A stretch of DNA of 64,000 bases, taken from the NCBI RefSeq assembly GCF_001540865.1, contig NC_033627.1, forward strand, positions 816,432 through 880,431. The letters are read 5' to 3'. Under the pieces are notes generated by a model that worked only from the letters and a program-made list of their open reading frames with translations, ran no database searches and was not told the origin of the DNA. A program made the translations under genes and the position numbers. Below are positions 24,649 through 35,400 of this stretch, piece after piece. The DNA is from Ananas comosus (lineage: Eukaryota > Streptophyta > Magnoliopsida > Poales > Bromeliaceae). Every line of letters begins with the position of its first letter. The stretch's first letter is position 1.

Positions 24649-25005
24649 GGGAAAACTTCAAAAACCCCCCATGTGGTTTCGTGCTTTCTCACTTTAGTAC
24701 CCTGTAGTTTAAAACGTATCAATTTGTCCCCCTGTGGTTTCGTTTTTCTCTTTTTGTTATCAATTTTATTATTATTTTTTTCTTAAATCAGTGACAAAGT
24801 TAAAATTAAAGAATACTAAAGTGAATATTCGATAAATATAGATGGTTATCTGAAGTTTTTTGTATATAATTTAACGAAATGTTAACGAAAAAGCTTTCGA
24901 AAAGATAAAAATGAAACCACAGGGGGGCAAATTGATAGGTTTTAAACCACAGGGTAGTAAAGTGAGAATGCATGAAACCACCGGGGGGGTTTTTGAAATT
25001 TTTCC
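24649..25005. mobile_element. Mutator-like MITE, 357 bp, 9-bp target duplication
   Basis: TAAAACAAA occurs directly outside both ends (24640-24648 and 25006-25014). The termini are inverted repeats: GGGAAAACTTCAAAAACCCC on the left pairs with GGGGTTTTTGAAATTTTTCC on the right, and similarity continues through the GTGGTTTC and AAACTACAGGG-type words for about 100 bases. A 9-bp target duplication with long TIRs points to the Mutator superfamily. There is no ORF. Confidence 0.88.
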
Positions 25006-25014
25006 TAAAACAAA

Positions 25015-26558
25015 ACATGCCAATAAAGCGAAAATGTAAAAGTAATATATAAAAAGCATAAAAGGAAACAAAGTTAGGGATTCTTTTCACCCAGCAAAGC
25101 ATTGGTAACTGCAAGAACCTGAAAGAAACCATTAGTTGAGCAACATACTTAATTCTCAGAGCATTTTTTTCAATACTAAGCAGTAACCAAAAAAAGTAAC
25201 CATGGTTGGATCAGAAGATCTTTTGTTCCTAGCCTGTTAGATTCGAATCAAGTTATGAACTCAATAATTCGAGAATACATTTCTCAAATTTTAGTTCGCA
25301 ATATTACATCCTGGCTCCACATTCCGTGGGACTACAGGCAATTTAATAACACAAAATTAATTGGATAATACTCAGGGTCAAACCATCAGTGTCAATGAGA
25401 TTAAATAAAGCCAAGGGGCAGGTAAGAGATTATGTCACGCATTAGTTTTGCACGTGTTAAAGGAGAGTTACTAACTTTAATATATGATTAGAGTACAGTT
25501 GATGGAGAGAGATTTGGGGAGGAAAAGATTGGATTTAATCTGTTGGTGTCAAGAAATAACTTGGTTCATTTCACATAAGAGAGTCTTAGAATGTTTCTTC
25601 TTTTTTTTTTTCTAAATCTTTTTCTCGTAGATTCGCATCTTATAACCTGAAAATTCTTTATCTTTTACTCATTTAATTTGTAGGCATTAATCTAGTATGT
25701 CTGACCCCTTCATTAGGTATCACCATATTCTGTCACTTCACTCAGCCGACAGTAATTAATGTCCGATAGTATTTTCTTACTATATATAAAAATTACGCAA
25801 ATGTATTGAATTTTGATTCGCTTAGTCTACAGACGTGATCCATAAAATTTATCCACAATGAAGCCTATAATGCCAGGTGTTAACAATTGTTGTTAATTAC
25901 TACCAAATTATTTTCTAGCTTACTACAAGAATATCGCTTTGTCCTTCTAAATCCTTATATCCTACGCAAGGAGGTGATAACTCATTGTCACCAAGAAAGT
26001 CTTCTACCTAGATTAGGGATATTTTAGTGATGCTTGATGTTACCAATTTCAGATCGATCTGATAAGAAAATATAACGTACGAAATAATACATAAAAAATT
26101 TGTATCGTTCACAATTGGCATGAAATTTTAATTCAGAATTATGCAAAATAAAAAAAAGTTTAGAATTAGCTCTGACATTATGCTACCTATGCAAGCTATT
26201 CTTTGTTTAAATCTCAGCTCGAATTACACAGTTTGAAGCTCGAACCACAACTTAGATGATGGAATTATAAACTGATTTTTATTTGGTGCGTAAAAATTCA
26301 GATTCTGTGAACAATAAACACGTCTTTGTGGTTCTGTAAACAATAGTAGACGGCATTAGGAACAGAGCGTAAAATTTACCAATAATGTTGAGATTCAATC
26401 AATAAATTTAGTTATTATTTACCGACTAAATTTAATCAAACAAACCACAAGATAACAAGCTATTGGCGTTGTATGACTTAGATTCTTACATTGCCATCAT
26501 CAGAAAGATTCTGAAGAGACTATCTCTCTCTCTTTCCAACCGACAAAACCTACACCAA
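25015..26558. other. AT-rich intergenic DNA
   Basis: No exon, repeat end or RNA gene that I can support. Short open frames here lack conserved motifs. Confidence 0.5.
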
Positions 26559-26580
26559 TATATATATATATATATATATA

Positions 26581-26832
26581 TAGAACTAGGCTGGAATACT
26601 ATTGATAGCAAAAGATTCTTTTTGCTATCAAATTTTTAACTCTTGGATGAAAAATTATAAGGTTAGGATGATATTAGTCTTTTAGTGTTGAGTGGTCCCC
26701 CAAGAGTTGAGTGGTCTGGGTTATAATATTTAATCCAATAATTAGAAATAATAAAAATAATTAATCAAAAGGTTAAAAATTTGATAGCAAAATTTTTTTT
26801 TTTACTATCATTAGTATTTTAGCCCAACTCTA
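26581..26832. mobile_element. MITE inserted in a (TA)n microsatellite, 252 bp
   Basis: Imperfect terminal inverted repeats of about 29 bases: TAGAACTAGGCTGGAATACT on the left against AGTATTTTAGCCCAACTCTA on the right, each followed inward by (A/T)TGATAG. (TA)n runs lie directly outside both ends (26559-26580 and 26833-26848). MITEs flanked by (TA)n, such as rice Micron, are known; membership of that family is not claimed. No ORF. Confidence 0.8.
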
Positions 26833-26914
26833 TATATATATATATATGGACTAGTCTAGTACAGAAGATAATCATAATGGCGGTAATTTTTTCGACATAG
26901 TATGATCTAGCTAN

Positions 26915-26920
26915 TATATA

Positions 26921-26957
<37 letters not shown>
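26915..26957. repeat. (TA)n microsatellite next to an N
   Basis: TA dinucleotide run of about 43 bases with one interruption, starting just after the ambiguous base at 26914. The length may be affected by assembly. Confidence 0.85.
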
Positions 26958-26961
<4 letters not shown>

Positions 26962-27573
26962 TAAATGCCCCAAAGACCATGTGGCATTTATAGATGGTGA
27001 TCAATAACAGCAACATTGTAAACATGCCATTTTGTTGAGATGCATGGTCCTGATCAAGCGACCTGTCAATATATTCCACTATGTACAGTACACACGCACT
27101 AGGGCGGCTGCGATGATGATTGATAATAATAATAATAATAATAAAAAAAAAGGGAGTGGATCAGGGGATGCTTAAATATGGAGTGGCTCAAGTGGACATT
27201 TTAACCTCTGAGATCACAGAAAATACTAGTAATCAACTGATCCGTAAAGTTTGCTAACTAATTTTACTATCTATGTTAATTATCTCCGGAAAATTAATAT
27301 ACTAAGACAGTTGTAGATAGAATTAACAATCTTTTTTTAAAACTCCATTCATTTATAAATAAAGTTATTTACAAAATATTATTGATAAGTTGGCTTATCT
27401 ACATCAGTAAATTACGCCGCTAAGATGAAAAAAAGCTGAGCCACTCTTCAAGTCTTATCTATAGAATGCAAAAAAAGGAGAATTTGTGAGATATTTGTAG
27501 AAACACTCATCAACATGCATGCACAACTGCACCATGCATCTACATCATCAGTTAATTTGGCCCTCATAGCTAA

Positions 27574-27764
27574 GGAAAAATTCTAGAATGCAACGGGTAT
27601 ATTAGTGACGTGGCGTAACAAATTAATCAAATTAATGCTTTTAAGAATATATGTCCCATCATGATTGTAAAAAAATATTTTTATTGTACTTTTGTTTGAA
27701 AAAAAGAAATGTGATTGACTTGTTATTGATGACGTGATGCAAGTGTGACAATGTAGAATTCCTC
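27574..27764. mobile_element. small Mutator-like MITE, 191 bp, 9-bp target duplication
   Basis: CATAGCTAA occurs on both sides (27565-27573 and 27765-27773), and the next bases also agree. Inside are short inverted ends, GGAAAAATTCTAGAATG on the left and CAATGTAGAATTCCTC on the right, with TGACGTG words near both ends. The short element has no ORF. The duplication length suggests Mutator-like, but the TIR is short. Confidence 0.7.
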
Positions 27765-27912
27765 CATAGCTAAGGAATCCGTATAATTATTCTCTCAATC
27801 AATTAGTGTTATCTAGAAGAAGCCCCACAAACTAAATGTTCAAAAAAGATTAGAAGTAACACCCACTAATTGACTAGTGTGAGGCATCACATCCAAGTCT
27901 ACAAATATTAAG

Positions 27913-27914
<2 letters not shown>

Positions 27915-27953
<39 letters not shown>
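27915..27953. repeat. (CT)n microsatellite
   Basis: Pure CT dinucleotide tract of about 39 bases. Confidence 0.95.
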
Positions 27954-27956
<3 letters not shown>

Positions 27957-28163
27957 GTTGCTGTCCTATCTATGTGTGCTTGTCCACATATGCCAATGCA
28001 TGCACCACATTTTCCTCCCTCCTTTTCTTTTTTCTTTGAGTCAACAATAGCAACCCCACCACTCCTCTACCGCCCTTTCGAGTCAAGGGTCAAAGTTGAT
28101 GACCAGGCATATAACAACGCTTTCACACATAGCCTACTGATTTAGGGTGGTATAAATTGATAC

Positions 28164-28189
<26 letters not shown>

Positions 28190-28194
<5 letters not shown>

Positions 28195-28426
28195 ATGTGG
28201 AATTAAGCTCATGTGTTTTTAAAAAATATTAAAGTATTGATGCTTGTAAGTCTTTCGCTCTTGGATTCAGAAATGTGCGGTTATGATAATAATAATATTT
28301 TATGATTGAATAGATCATTGGTTGAACAGTATGATCGAACGAGTGAAAATGATCAAAGGATAGATCTAAAGGTGAAAAATTTATAAACACTAAGTGCTTA
28401 CTAATTTTAAAAACATCATAGTGGGA

Positions 28427-28427
<1 letters not shown>
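28190..28427. mobile_element. MITE flanked by (TA)n and (CT)n(TA)n tracts
   Basis: The left arm holds GTGTTTTTAAAAAATATTAA and TGATGCTTGTAAGTCTTT. The right arm, in reverse complement, holds GATGTTTTTAAAATTAGTAA and CTTAGTGTTTATAAATTTTT, so the two ends are imperfect inverted repeats. Left of it is a (TA)n run (28176-28194); right of it are (CT)n (28428-28466) and (TA)n (28467-28483). The same end sequence recurs in the element at 51636-51853. Confidence 0.6.
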
Positions 28428-28483
<56 letters not shown>

Positions 28484-28484
28484 G
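28428..28484. repeat. compound (CT)n(AT)n microsatellite
   Basis: About 39 bases of CT dinucleotides followed by about 17 bases of AT dinucleotides at the edge of a MITE. Confidence 0.95.
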
Positions 28485-28495
28485 GTTAAAAATAT

Positions 28496-28620
28496 TATAT
28501 TTTGGCAGCTTAAGTTTTAGAGATAAATGATTATTTTACACAATATCATAATAGAACGTCCTGAATTCGAATCCAATTTATTTCAAACGTGAGAGAAAGT
28601 ACTGAATGTAAATATTTTTT
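28496..28620 (+). mobile_element. degraded tRNA-derived SINE-like copy
   Basis: TTAAGTTTTAGAGATAAATG, AATATCATAATAGAACGTCC and TGAATTCGAATCC line up with the better preserved copy at 47257-47400 (AGTATCAGAGC, GTCCTGAGTTCGAGTC). The CGAATCC end resembles a pol III B box. It is too decayed to define its ends. Confidence 0.45.
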
Positions 28621-28655
28621 ATTTATTTAGAGAAAAATTGCTGAATATAAATATT

Positions 28656-28785
28656 TTTTTGAAAGAAAGGTAGCCGGCATATTACAGACTTCGTTTATTT
28701 TTTTTTTTTAAATTGAAAATATAAAGTAATCCGGCTTCAAATTTGAAACCTCCAGTAGCAATCACCAATTTCTTTGCCACTTATA
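28656..28785 (-). mobile_element. SINE with a 15-bp target-site duplication
   Basis: CTGAATATAAATATT is found directly on both sides (28641-28655 and 28786-28800), a retroposition hallmark. On the minus strand the body starts near TATAAGTGGCAAAGAAATTG, has TTCAAATTTGAAGCCGGATT, and ends AAATAAACGAAGTCTGTAAT followed by a GGCTACCTTTCTTTC tail. The same layout, better kept, is at 39611-39752 (GAGCAAGTGGCGAAGGGCTT, GTTCGAATCC-like, AAATAAACGAAGCGGGTAGC). The head resembles a tRNA-derived pol III promoter. Confidence 0.8.
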
Positions 28786-29014
28786 CTGAATATAAATATT
28801 AAAAAATGTAATAAATTTTATTGATTGTCCACTAAATTAATTAAGCTTCTTTCTGACAAAGCAGATCTGCTCGCTAGCCATTACTCGAAGTAATCTAATT
28901 GGATCCTAAAATTAAAAGATCAATTTGGTCCACTCGAAAATTCAATTAATCAGGATTCTTTATGACATTCATGATGGTCCTCTAGCATTATTTTACAATT
29001 TTGATACAAGCATG

Positions 29015-29441
29015 TGTTAGAACTAAAACCGAGAAAATCTAGTTCGTCGGATGCGAAAATACCAAAAGTTTCGAGAAAGAGAGAAGAAAAATAAAGCACA
29101 CAATATTTACGTGGTTCGGCCAACGGCCTACGTCCACGGGCGAAGACGGAACAGAAATCTTCATTAGAATCAAAGTGGTGTACAAAATATATCTCTCTCA
29201 CAAAACTCTAATCCTAAAAAATACACCCATATTCCCTCTCTCATCTTTCGCACCAAATCAATGGTATAAAGGATATATTTATAATAGTGGTTAAATCCTA
29301 ATACAATTAGGAATACAAATCCACTAAGATTATGAATATCTCAATAAAATCAGGCATAATCTAAATTTAACTTAATGGAATAATCAAAATAGAATAGGAT
29401 TAGAAAATCTTGCGATACTAGAATTCGAGACATATCTAACA
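29015..29441. mobile_element. solo LTR, 427 bp, 5-bp target duplication
   Basis: The element starts TGTTAGAAC and ends ATATCTAACA, so it has TG..CA termini with a TGTTAG/CTAACA inverted repeat. GCATG is present directly on both sides (29010-29014 and 29442-29446). Inside is the sequence ACGTGGTTCGGCCAACGGCC TACGTCCACGGG, a conserved stretch seen in many plant Copia LTRs. No internal gag-pol, primer-binding site or second LTR is present, so it is a solo LTR left by LTR-LTR recombination. Confidence 0.9.
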
Positions 29442-29446
29442 GCATG

Positions 29447-31710
29447 TATTTATACGTACACACACACACGCACACATAATTTTCTCCTTTTTTTTTTTTT
29501 CCCACCTTCATTCATGTGTAAACTACCTCTATGTCTTGCGTCCTCGAGCTGCTACAGATGTCAAAGAAGGTTTAGTTATGTTGAATGGTACCTAAACTAG
29601 CTAAGAAGAACACAAACATCTATCTTTTTTCCTTTGTTTACCGAAAGGACGAACGGACGATCTATTGATTCTCACTCCGTTCGTCTGCATCGATCATTTA
29701 TTCTTTCGCTACTACCTCGTACTCCCGGTAGGTATTCTTTGATTTCTGGGCACAGCCATACGAATTCCATTTCTGCCTAAATACAAACGGACGGATCCGG
29801 AGGTAGAAGGGTTTTCTCACCTTCCACTTTATTTCTTATCGAGACGGAATGAATATAGAAAGATTTTTTTTTATTTTATTTTTGACTCTCACTTACCGTC
29901 TCATTCGAGGCAGGACGGTAGCGTATTTTTGGCGAATTTTTGACAAATTTGAACGGATTGAAAGAAGAAAAGAATCTTCCGCCTCCCGTTCCATTTACTT
30001 GGCGGATCAGAGCGGATTCAAAACGGATTATATATTTTTTATATTTTTTATTTTCACTTGCCGCCTCATTCGGGGCAGATCGAGATGGGAACTCCACCAA
30101 TCCAAATCCATTTGCATCACTATCACTACATGTATAACACGTCATGACCTAACATTTAACTTTTTTCTATTATTAACCTTAGAAAGTGCTATAATTATAA
30201 AAATTATTTTCTAAAAAAATTATTTACAAAACTACACCTATACCATGAATAAATTACCGTTTTTTAAATTCAATAAATCATTCACCATATTTTTCAAAAG
30301 ATTAAAACTATTTTTTTAGTATCCAATACTAACATTTTTTGAAATTTGAATGTAGAAAATATATAAATTAGGATAAAAGTGGTGAATGAATTATTCACCG
30401 TTTTTATCGGCCTATTTTAACAAATAAAAATTTTGAATATCTAGCTATTTTTATATTTAAAAACTACTTGGCATTCTTTTCTTTATTTTTTTTTTTATTA
30501 TTTCTTTTTCTTGTGAAAGGGAAACACTTGGCACTCTTTTTTTATTTTTTTTTTCTTATCTTTTTTTGCGAAAAGGAAACACTTGGCATTAATTTTGGTT
30601 ATTATTGTGGCTAATGTAAATCTAAGAGGAGGAGGAGGATATCAAGGCGGCTATGTAGTGTAAGGCTAGAGATGCCTAACTGGTGGTGAAATGAAATTGG
30701 TCAAATCTTTGGACTCGTATTCTTTTCCTCCAGCTATTTTTTGTCCCCATCTTGGGGATGTAGCTTTCCTTGTACCCAAAATTTTGAATTATTTTCAAAT
30801 AATTTATCCTACTTTTAAAAATTTTAATTTTATCATGAAATCTTTTAAATAATTTAATCTAGTTTTTAGAAAGTAATTATCTTCATCTATTGTATTCAGA
30901 TACTTGTACGTTATATTTTAATTTTTTTTAATGGTCTCATGTTCTGAATTCAATCGTTGAATTTTTAAGTAAAAGAAAATTACAATTAATTGAATGGTAG
31001 AGACCAAAAAATCCGGTAAAAATAATTTCTGAGAAAGGTGCGGTATATGAATGTACAAATGCGCCGCATTTATGAAAGAGCTCTCTAGAACTAATAAGAG
31101 ATTAAAATCAAATAAAATGAAAAATTTGACAATAAAATCAAAAGTTTTAAAAATCAGATAGTTATTTTCAAACAACCTGAAGTTCATGTTAGTTGCATAC
31201 GTTTTCAACTCTCTTTTAAGGGTAAATAAATTAGAATGCTGGTTACCAAACTTGTAATAAAATTTAATTTTTCCATTTTTCGTTTCAATTATTTGCTTTG
31301 TTAAGTTTATAAATATGTTTTCAACGAAAAAATTAAAATGATAGCTGAATCAATTAACCATATCATTTGCATAACTAGCAGGTTACTAATCCATTTTATA
31401 ATTAATGCTGTTAGTATTAATTTAGTTGCAAAATCACCTCTTCGAGAAAATGTGAGAGAGAATAGTCGCGTAGCAGCTAAATTAACTGCTAAATTATCCC
31501 TTAAAAACATTAAAAAAAATTAAAGAGTAACAAACTGACCCAATTCAAATAGCTTTGAAGTTTAATTCCATGATTGCAATAAATTTTAGTTTAACACGTG
31601 ACTTACTCTTCTTTTTTATTCATTTATTATTTATAATAATCCTCTTTCCCAGTCTTAACGCATCATATATTTAATACCACATTCATCATCATCTAATCTC
31701 TATGACAACA
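29447..31710. other. AT-rich intergenic DNA
   Basis: Low gene signal. At 29880-30090 a pair of similar segments (CTTACCGTCTCATTCGAGGCA and CTTGCCGCCTCATTCGGGGCA) indicates an old internal duplication. Two similar segments with AAACACTTGGCA/CACTTGGCATT occur at 30470-30590. No exon is supported. Confidence 0.5.
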
Positions 31711-31713
31711 TAT

Positions 31714-31841
31714 GGCCCATGGGATTTTATGGGCCATAATGGGCCATTAATGGGCCCATAGCCTTTTATTTTTCTTTTATTGTGTACCCTGCGAAACTAC
31801 TACAACTTGGCCCATTAAATTCCATAACGATTAATGGGCCA
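31714..31841. promoter_or_regulatory. cluster of site II (TGGGCC/GGCCCA) motifs with no adjacent gene
   Basis: Seven TGGGCC or GGCCCA hexamers (two overlapping in TGGGCCCA) occur within 130 bases. TGGGCY is the TCP-binding site II element of plant promoters, especially for ribosomal and mitochondrial genes. No start codon or exon is found on either side, and the nearest gene presents its 3' end. It may be an abandoned or non-coding promoter, or chance. Confidence 0.4.
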
Positions 31842-31919
31842 AACCAAGGCCCCTATGCACACCAGAACAAACTAACATGTTCCCATCCATAACACGAGCT
31901 TTAACGGAAAAAAGGGCCA

Positions 31920-31920
<1 letters not shown>

Positions 31921-31962
<42 letters not shown>
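31921..31962. repeat. poly-A tract, 42 bases
   Basis: Uninterrupted run of A. It could be the tail of a retroposed copy lying to its left, but no 15-bp target duplication was recognised. Confidence 0.9.
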
Positions 31963-31963
<1 letters not shown>

Positions 31964-32033
31964 CGACGGTATTTTACAAACAAGATGAAAAACACTACGG
32001 ATAAAAAACACTAGATAAAAAACACTATACATT

Positions 32034-32360
32034 GGCAAAATGTGTTCAGCCCCGCACCCCCCTCAAAAATAGGCCATTTTGAAATAAACTCCTAAACTTT
32101 ATTTGTTCGTTTGGCCTCTCGTGAACTTCTGTTTGTTTAAATGTTAGTTAATTCTAAAGATAATTCAGAGATTCCACTAAATTTGACAGAGTTTTGGTAC
32201 AATCTAACTGCTTTATAGCCCAAGGAGGCATCAAATTTAATGGAATTCCTGAAATCAAAACAAACAAAAGTTTAGGGAGTCTCATAAAATGAACAGTAAA
32301 CGTTAGGGGTCCAAATCAAAATCGCCTATAGTTGAGGGGGTTTCAAAATATTTTTACCCT
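32034..32360. mobile_element. non-autonomous DNA element with about 70-bp inverted ends
   Basis: The left end (CAGCCCCGCACCCCCCTCAA, then AATAGGCCATTTTG and ACTCCTAAACTTT) matches the right end in reverse complement (AACCCCCTCAACTATAGGCG, then ATTTTG and ACCCCTAACGTTT). It lies 120 bases beyond the NAT stop codon. The style (poly-C near TIR ends) resembles the Mutator-like MITE at 24649-25005. No target duplication is assigned. Confidence 0.6.
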
Positions 32361-32478
32361 ATGTTTCTCTCTCATTGTTCCCAAAGAGCTGTGCGAAAAC
32401 AGAAACTTCTTTTAAAGTCAATCCACAACAAACATAGAACATAAATTACCACTCTTTTTAACACAGGAAGAGAACTTC

Positions 32479-35400
32479 TCAGGGGTATCTATTGAAGAAC
32501 ATCCATCTGTGCATTCTGATGGGGTAGCTGTAGAACTCGTCGTTTCTGGGTTCGCCTCCGTGGCGTTGGAACGGAATCCACCACGAGAGACCTCTATCGG
32601 AGCCTGTTTTCTTCGCATCAAGTGTGTTATCAAGTAGCGTCGCAACTATCATGGCCACCGCTGGCGCGGACGAGAATATCGTGTTTAATATATCATTAAA
32701 CTGAAAATAAAGAGAGAAAGGAGAGAAAGTAAGAACCAAGAAATAAGGTCAGAAGAAGTTTATTGTTGCTTCCCCTGGTCACCAGTTCATCTCGAACAAA
32801 GAAAGATAATGGTAATAATAATGGGTATAATAGCAGATGAGGTGAGGGGTAATGCTATTCGAGGGGTTGGTTTGAAAAGCTGAAGCAGCTATTCCCAGGT
32901 TACAAGAACTTGGTCTAACCAAAACACCTGTTCATTTGATTTTTGTCCATGTTCACTTGATTTTTAGTTGAGTTTTGATAGCACTTAGGTGATAACTCGA
33001 TTATCCAATGGTTATCTCCTTAACCACCAAAACCTAGCAGTGCAGAATAGTTCATCCTCAAGTGAAGCTGCTCTATGGATAACCATAACTCGAATTTCAA
33101 AGAGTTGGTTAAGAAATTTTTAATGGCATGAATAGTTTAGCTCATTCACTTCAAGTATGCTCCAAGGCAGAGAAGACTGATCATGCTTTGATACATCTAG
33201 TGCACATGAAGAAAGAGAAGCACCCTTTTTTTATCTTTTATAAAGGAAGATTCATATAAGCTGGTGAACTATGGCTTACCCATCCTGCATTAGATTTGGC
33301 TGGTCCATGCCCAGCTGAAGCAGTATATTCGTTGAAATATTGAGGAATAGACACCCCGAGGAAAAGAGAAAGGCCTATTATGTAGAGATTCCTCATGGAG
33401 TTGTTGTTTGTGAACTGAATGAAGGAGATACCGACAGCAGCTACAACAGGTAAAAGTGGCAATTAAGTGAAAAAAAAAAAAGCACTGATAAGGTCAAAGA
33501 GTTAACAATAAAATGTTAAGGCCACTTATTTAATGATGAGAAAGAACAATATTTGCCTCAACTCACCAACAACCCCGAAAAGGACACAATATATTGCAGC
33601 AAAAATCGGAAGTGGGATAGACGCGAAAAAGGCCCCAAATTTCCCTGTTAACGAAGATCTTATTAGATGTTGAGGATATTGAATATGAAGAAGGGTATCA
33701 CTATACCAAGTAGGCTTCTGAGAGATATACCAATAATGGAGAAGAATATCATATAAGCAGTTGATATCTGAATGACTCTCCGACTTCCAACTCGTGTCAA
33801 TCCAATGAGCCCAACATTTGCACTGTATCACAATTTCAAACACTTGGCTCAATCTCAAAAAATTGGGAACTAAAATGCAGTAGATCACGATCTATCTGTG
33901 AGAGAACAACAATAATACAAGAGAAATGGACAGAAAAGATAGATTTACTTACACTGATGCAGTTGAGCCAGCTGCAGCCCCAAAAATACCTTCAAGAAGA
34001 ATCCCTAGGCCCTGTACTCAAATATTCACATATATAATTCACAAAACCGAATTTTCTAAAAGAAGAAAAACCACTTATTTGGGGAGTCGTCCAATTCATA
34101 GCGCGTAGATGCTTGTGTCAGAAAATGTTTAATAAAGAGGGCACATTTGAAAGTAATATATTATATGCGTAAGACAAGGGGAATGCAGGACAATTCAGAT
34201 GGTGCAGGGATAAAAATAGTAAATAGAATTTTTTTGGGGGATCTATATGTCGATACTCTTCTTCACAAAACAAACCTGTAATCCTACGCTTCGACTAAGT
34301 ACATGGTTGGGAGGAGGAGTAGCCCCTGCTAGACGAGCTGCTGCAAAATGTGCTCCAGTTGACTTCAAGAAATTTTAAGGAGGATTAGACACCCCAAAAT
34401 TGATAATATGCAACCAGTTGAATGCATTGGCACTATTGCATACTGGGCTTCAAAACTCACCTCAACAGCTGAAACAAGTACAGCAGCCATCATTCCAAAC
34501 GAGTGGCTTGCACTGAAGATTGGAGAGCCCCACTGGAAAGGGTATGGGATTTTTATCCTAAAATCACACGTTAGCGATAATATTAGCGAAGTGAAAAACC
34601 AACTCTACATTGATATCCGTGAAAAATAGGATCCAACAAATTCTCATTTGAATCATACCATGGAGCAGACGACATAAGGTAGGACCTGTCAACTCGGCAA
34701 TGCCGTTTAGTCTTATCAGGGACATTGTTATATGCACCAGAAGCAGTAAGAATAGCAGCAAAAGCCCAAACTATTCCAATCAATAAAAGCAATGAGTATC
34801 TCTCAAACAAGAAGGTTACTCTCTCATGGATGCCCTTCATGTACTGTAGGAAGAACATTAAGCAGTTAGTCTGCTGTTTAAGTTGCATGAATGCTGCCCA
34901 ACGTTTTCCGGAAGTTTCAGTTTGGTCCCTGATCTTTAAATTGTTACAATGGGGCACCTGAACTTTGCATATTGTTCTGATTTTATTTTATTTTTTCATT
35001 TAATTCCTTGGGTTTTCAGACAGGATTGCCCATATAATTGCTAAATTAGAAGTCCAAAAATCGCTTTGGCAGTTGGACGAAGATTAAGTGGATGTTTCTT
35101 TCCCGTCAAAACACAGAAGTTAGTGACTAAACTGTAATAATATACACGATGGGGACCAAACTAAAACTTAGCCCAAAAAGTTGAGGTTCCCTGGTGTAAG
35201 TACATAATGTAATGCTTTGAACTCATTACTTGTTGGACGACAACTGTTAGAATTAGCATAGGCAGCCCGATCTCCACACATTTTCCAACCTGAACAGATA
35301 ACAAGTGAATATACGAAAACGTTCTAAACCTCGAAGCTAATTGATCTCTGTAATAACCCTATTGAAATAAAAAATTCCTATACCTGAGGAAAGCCCCATT

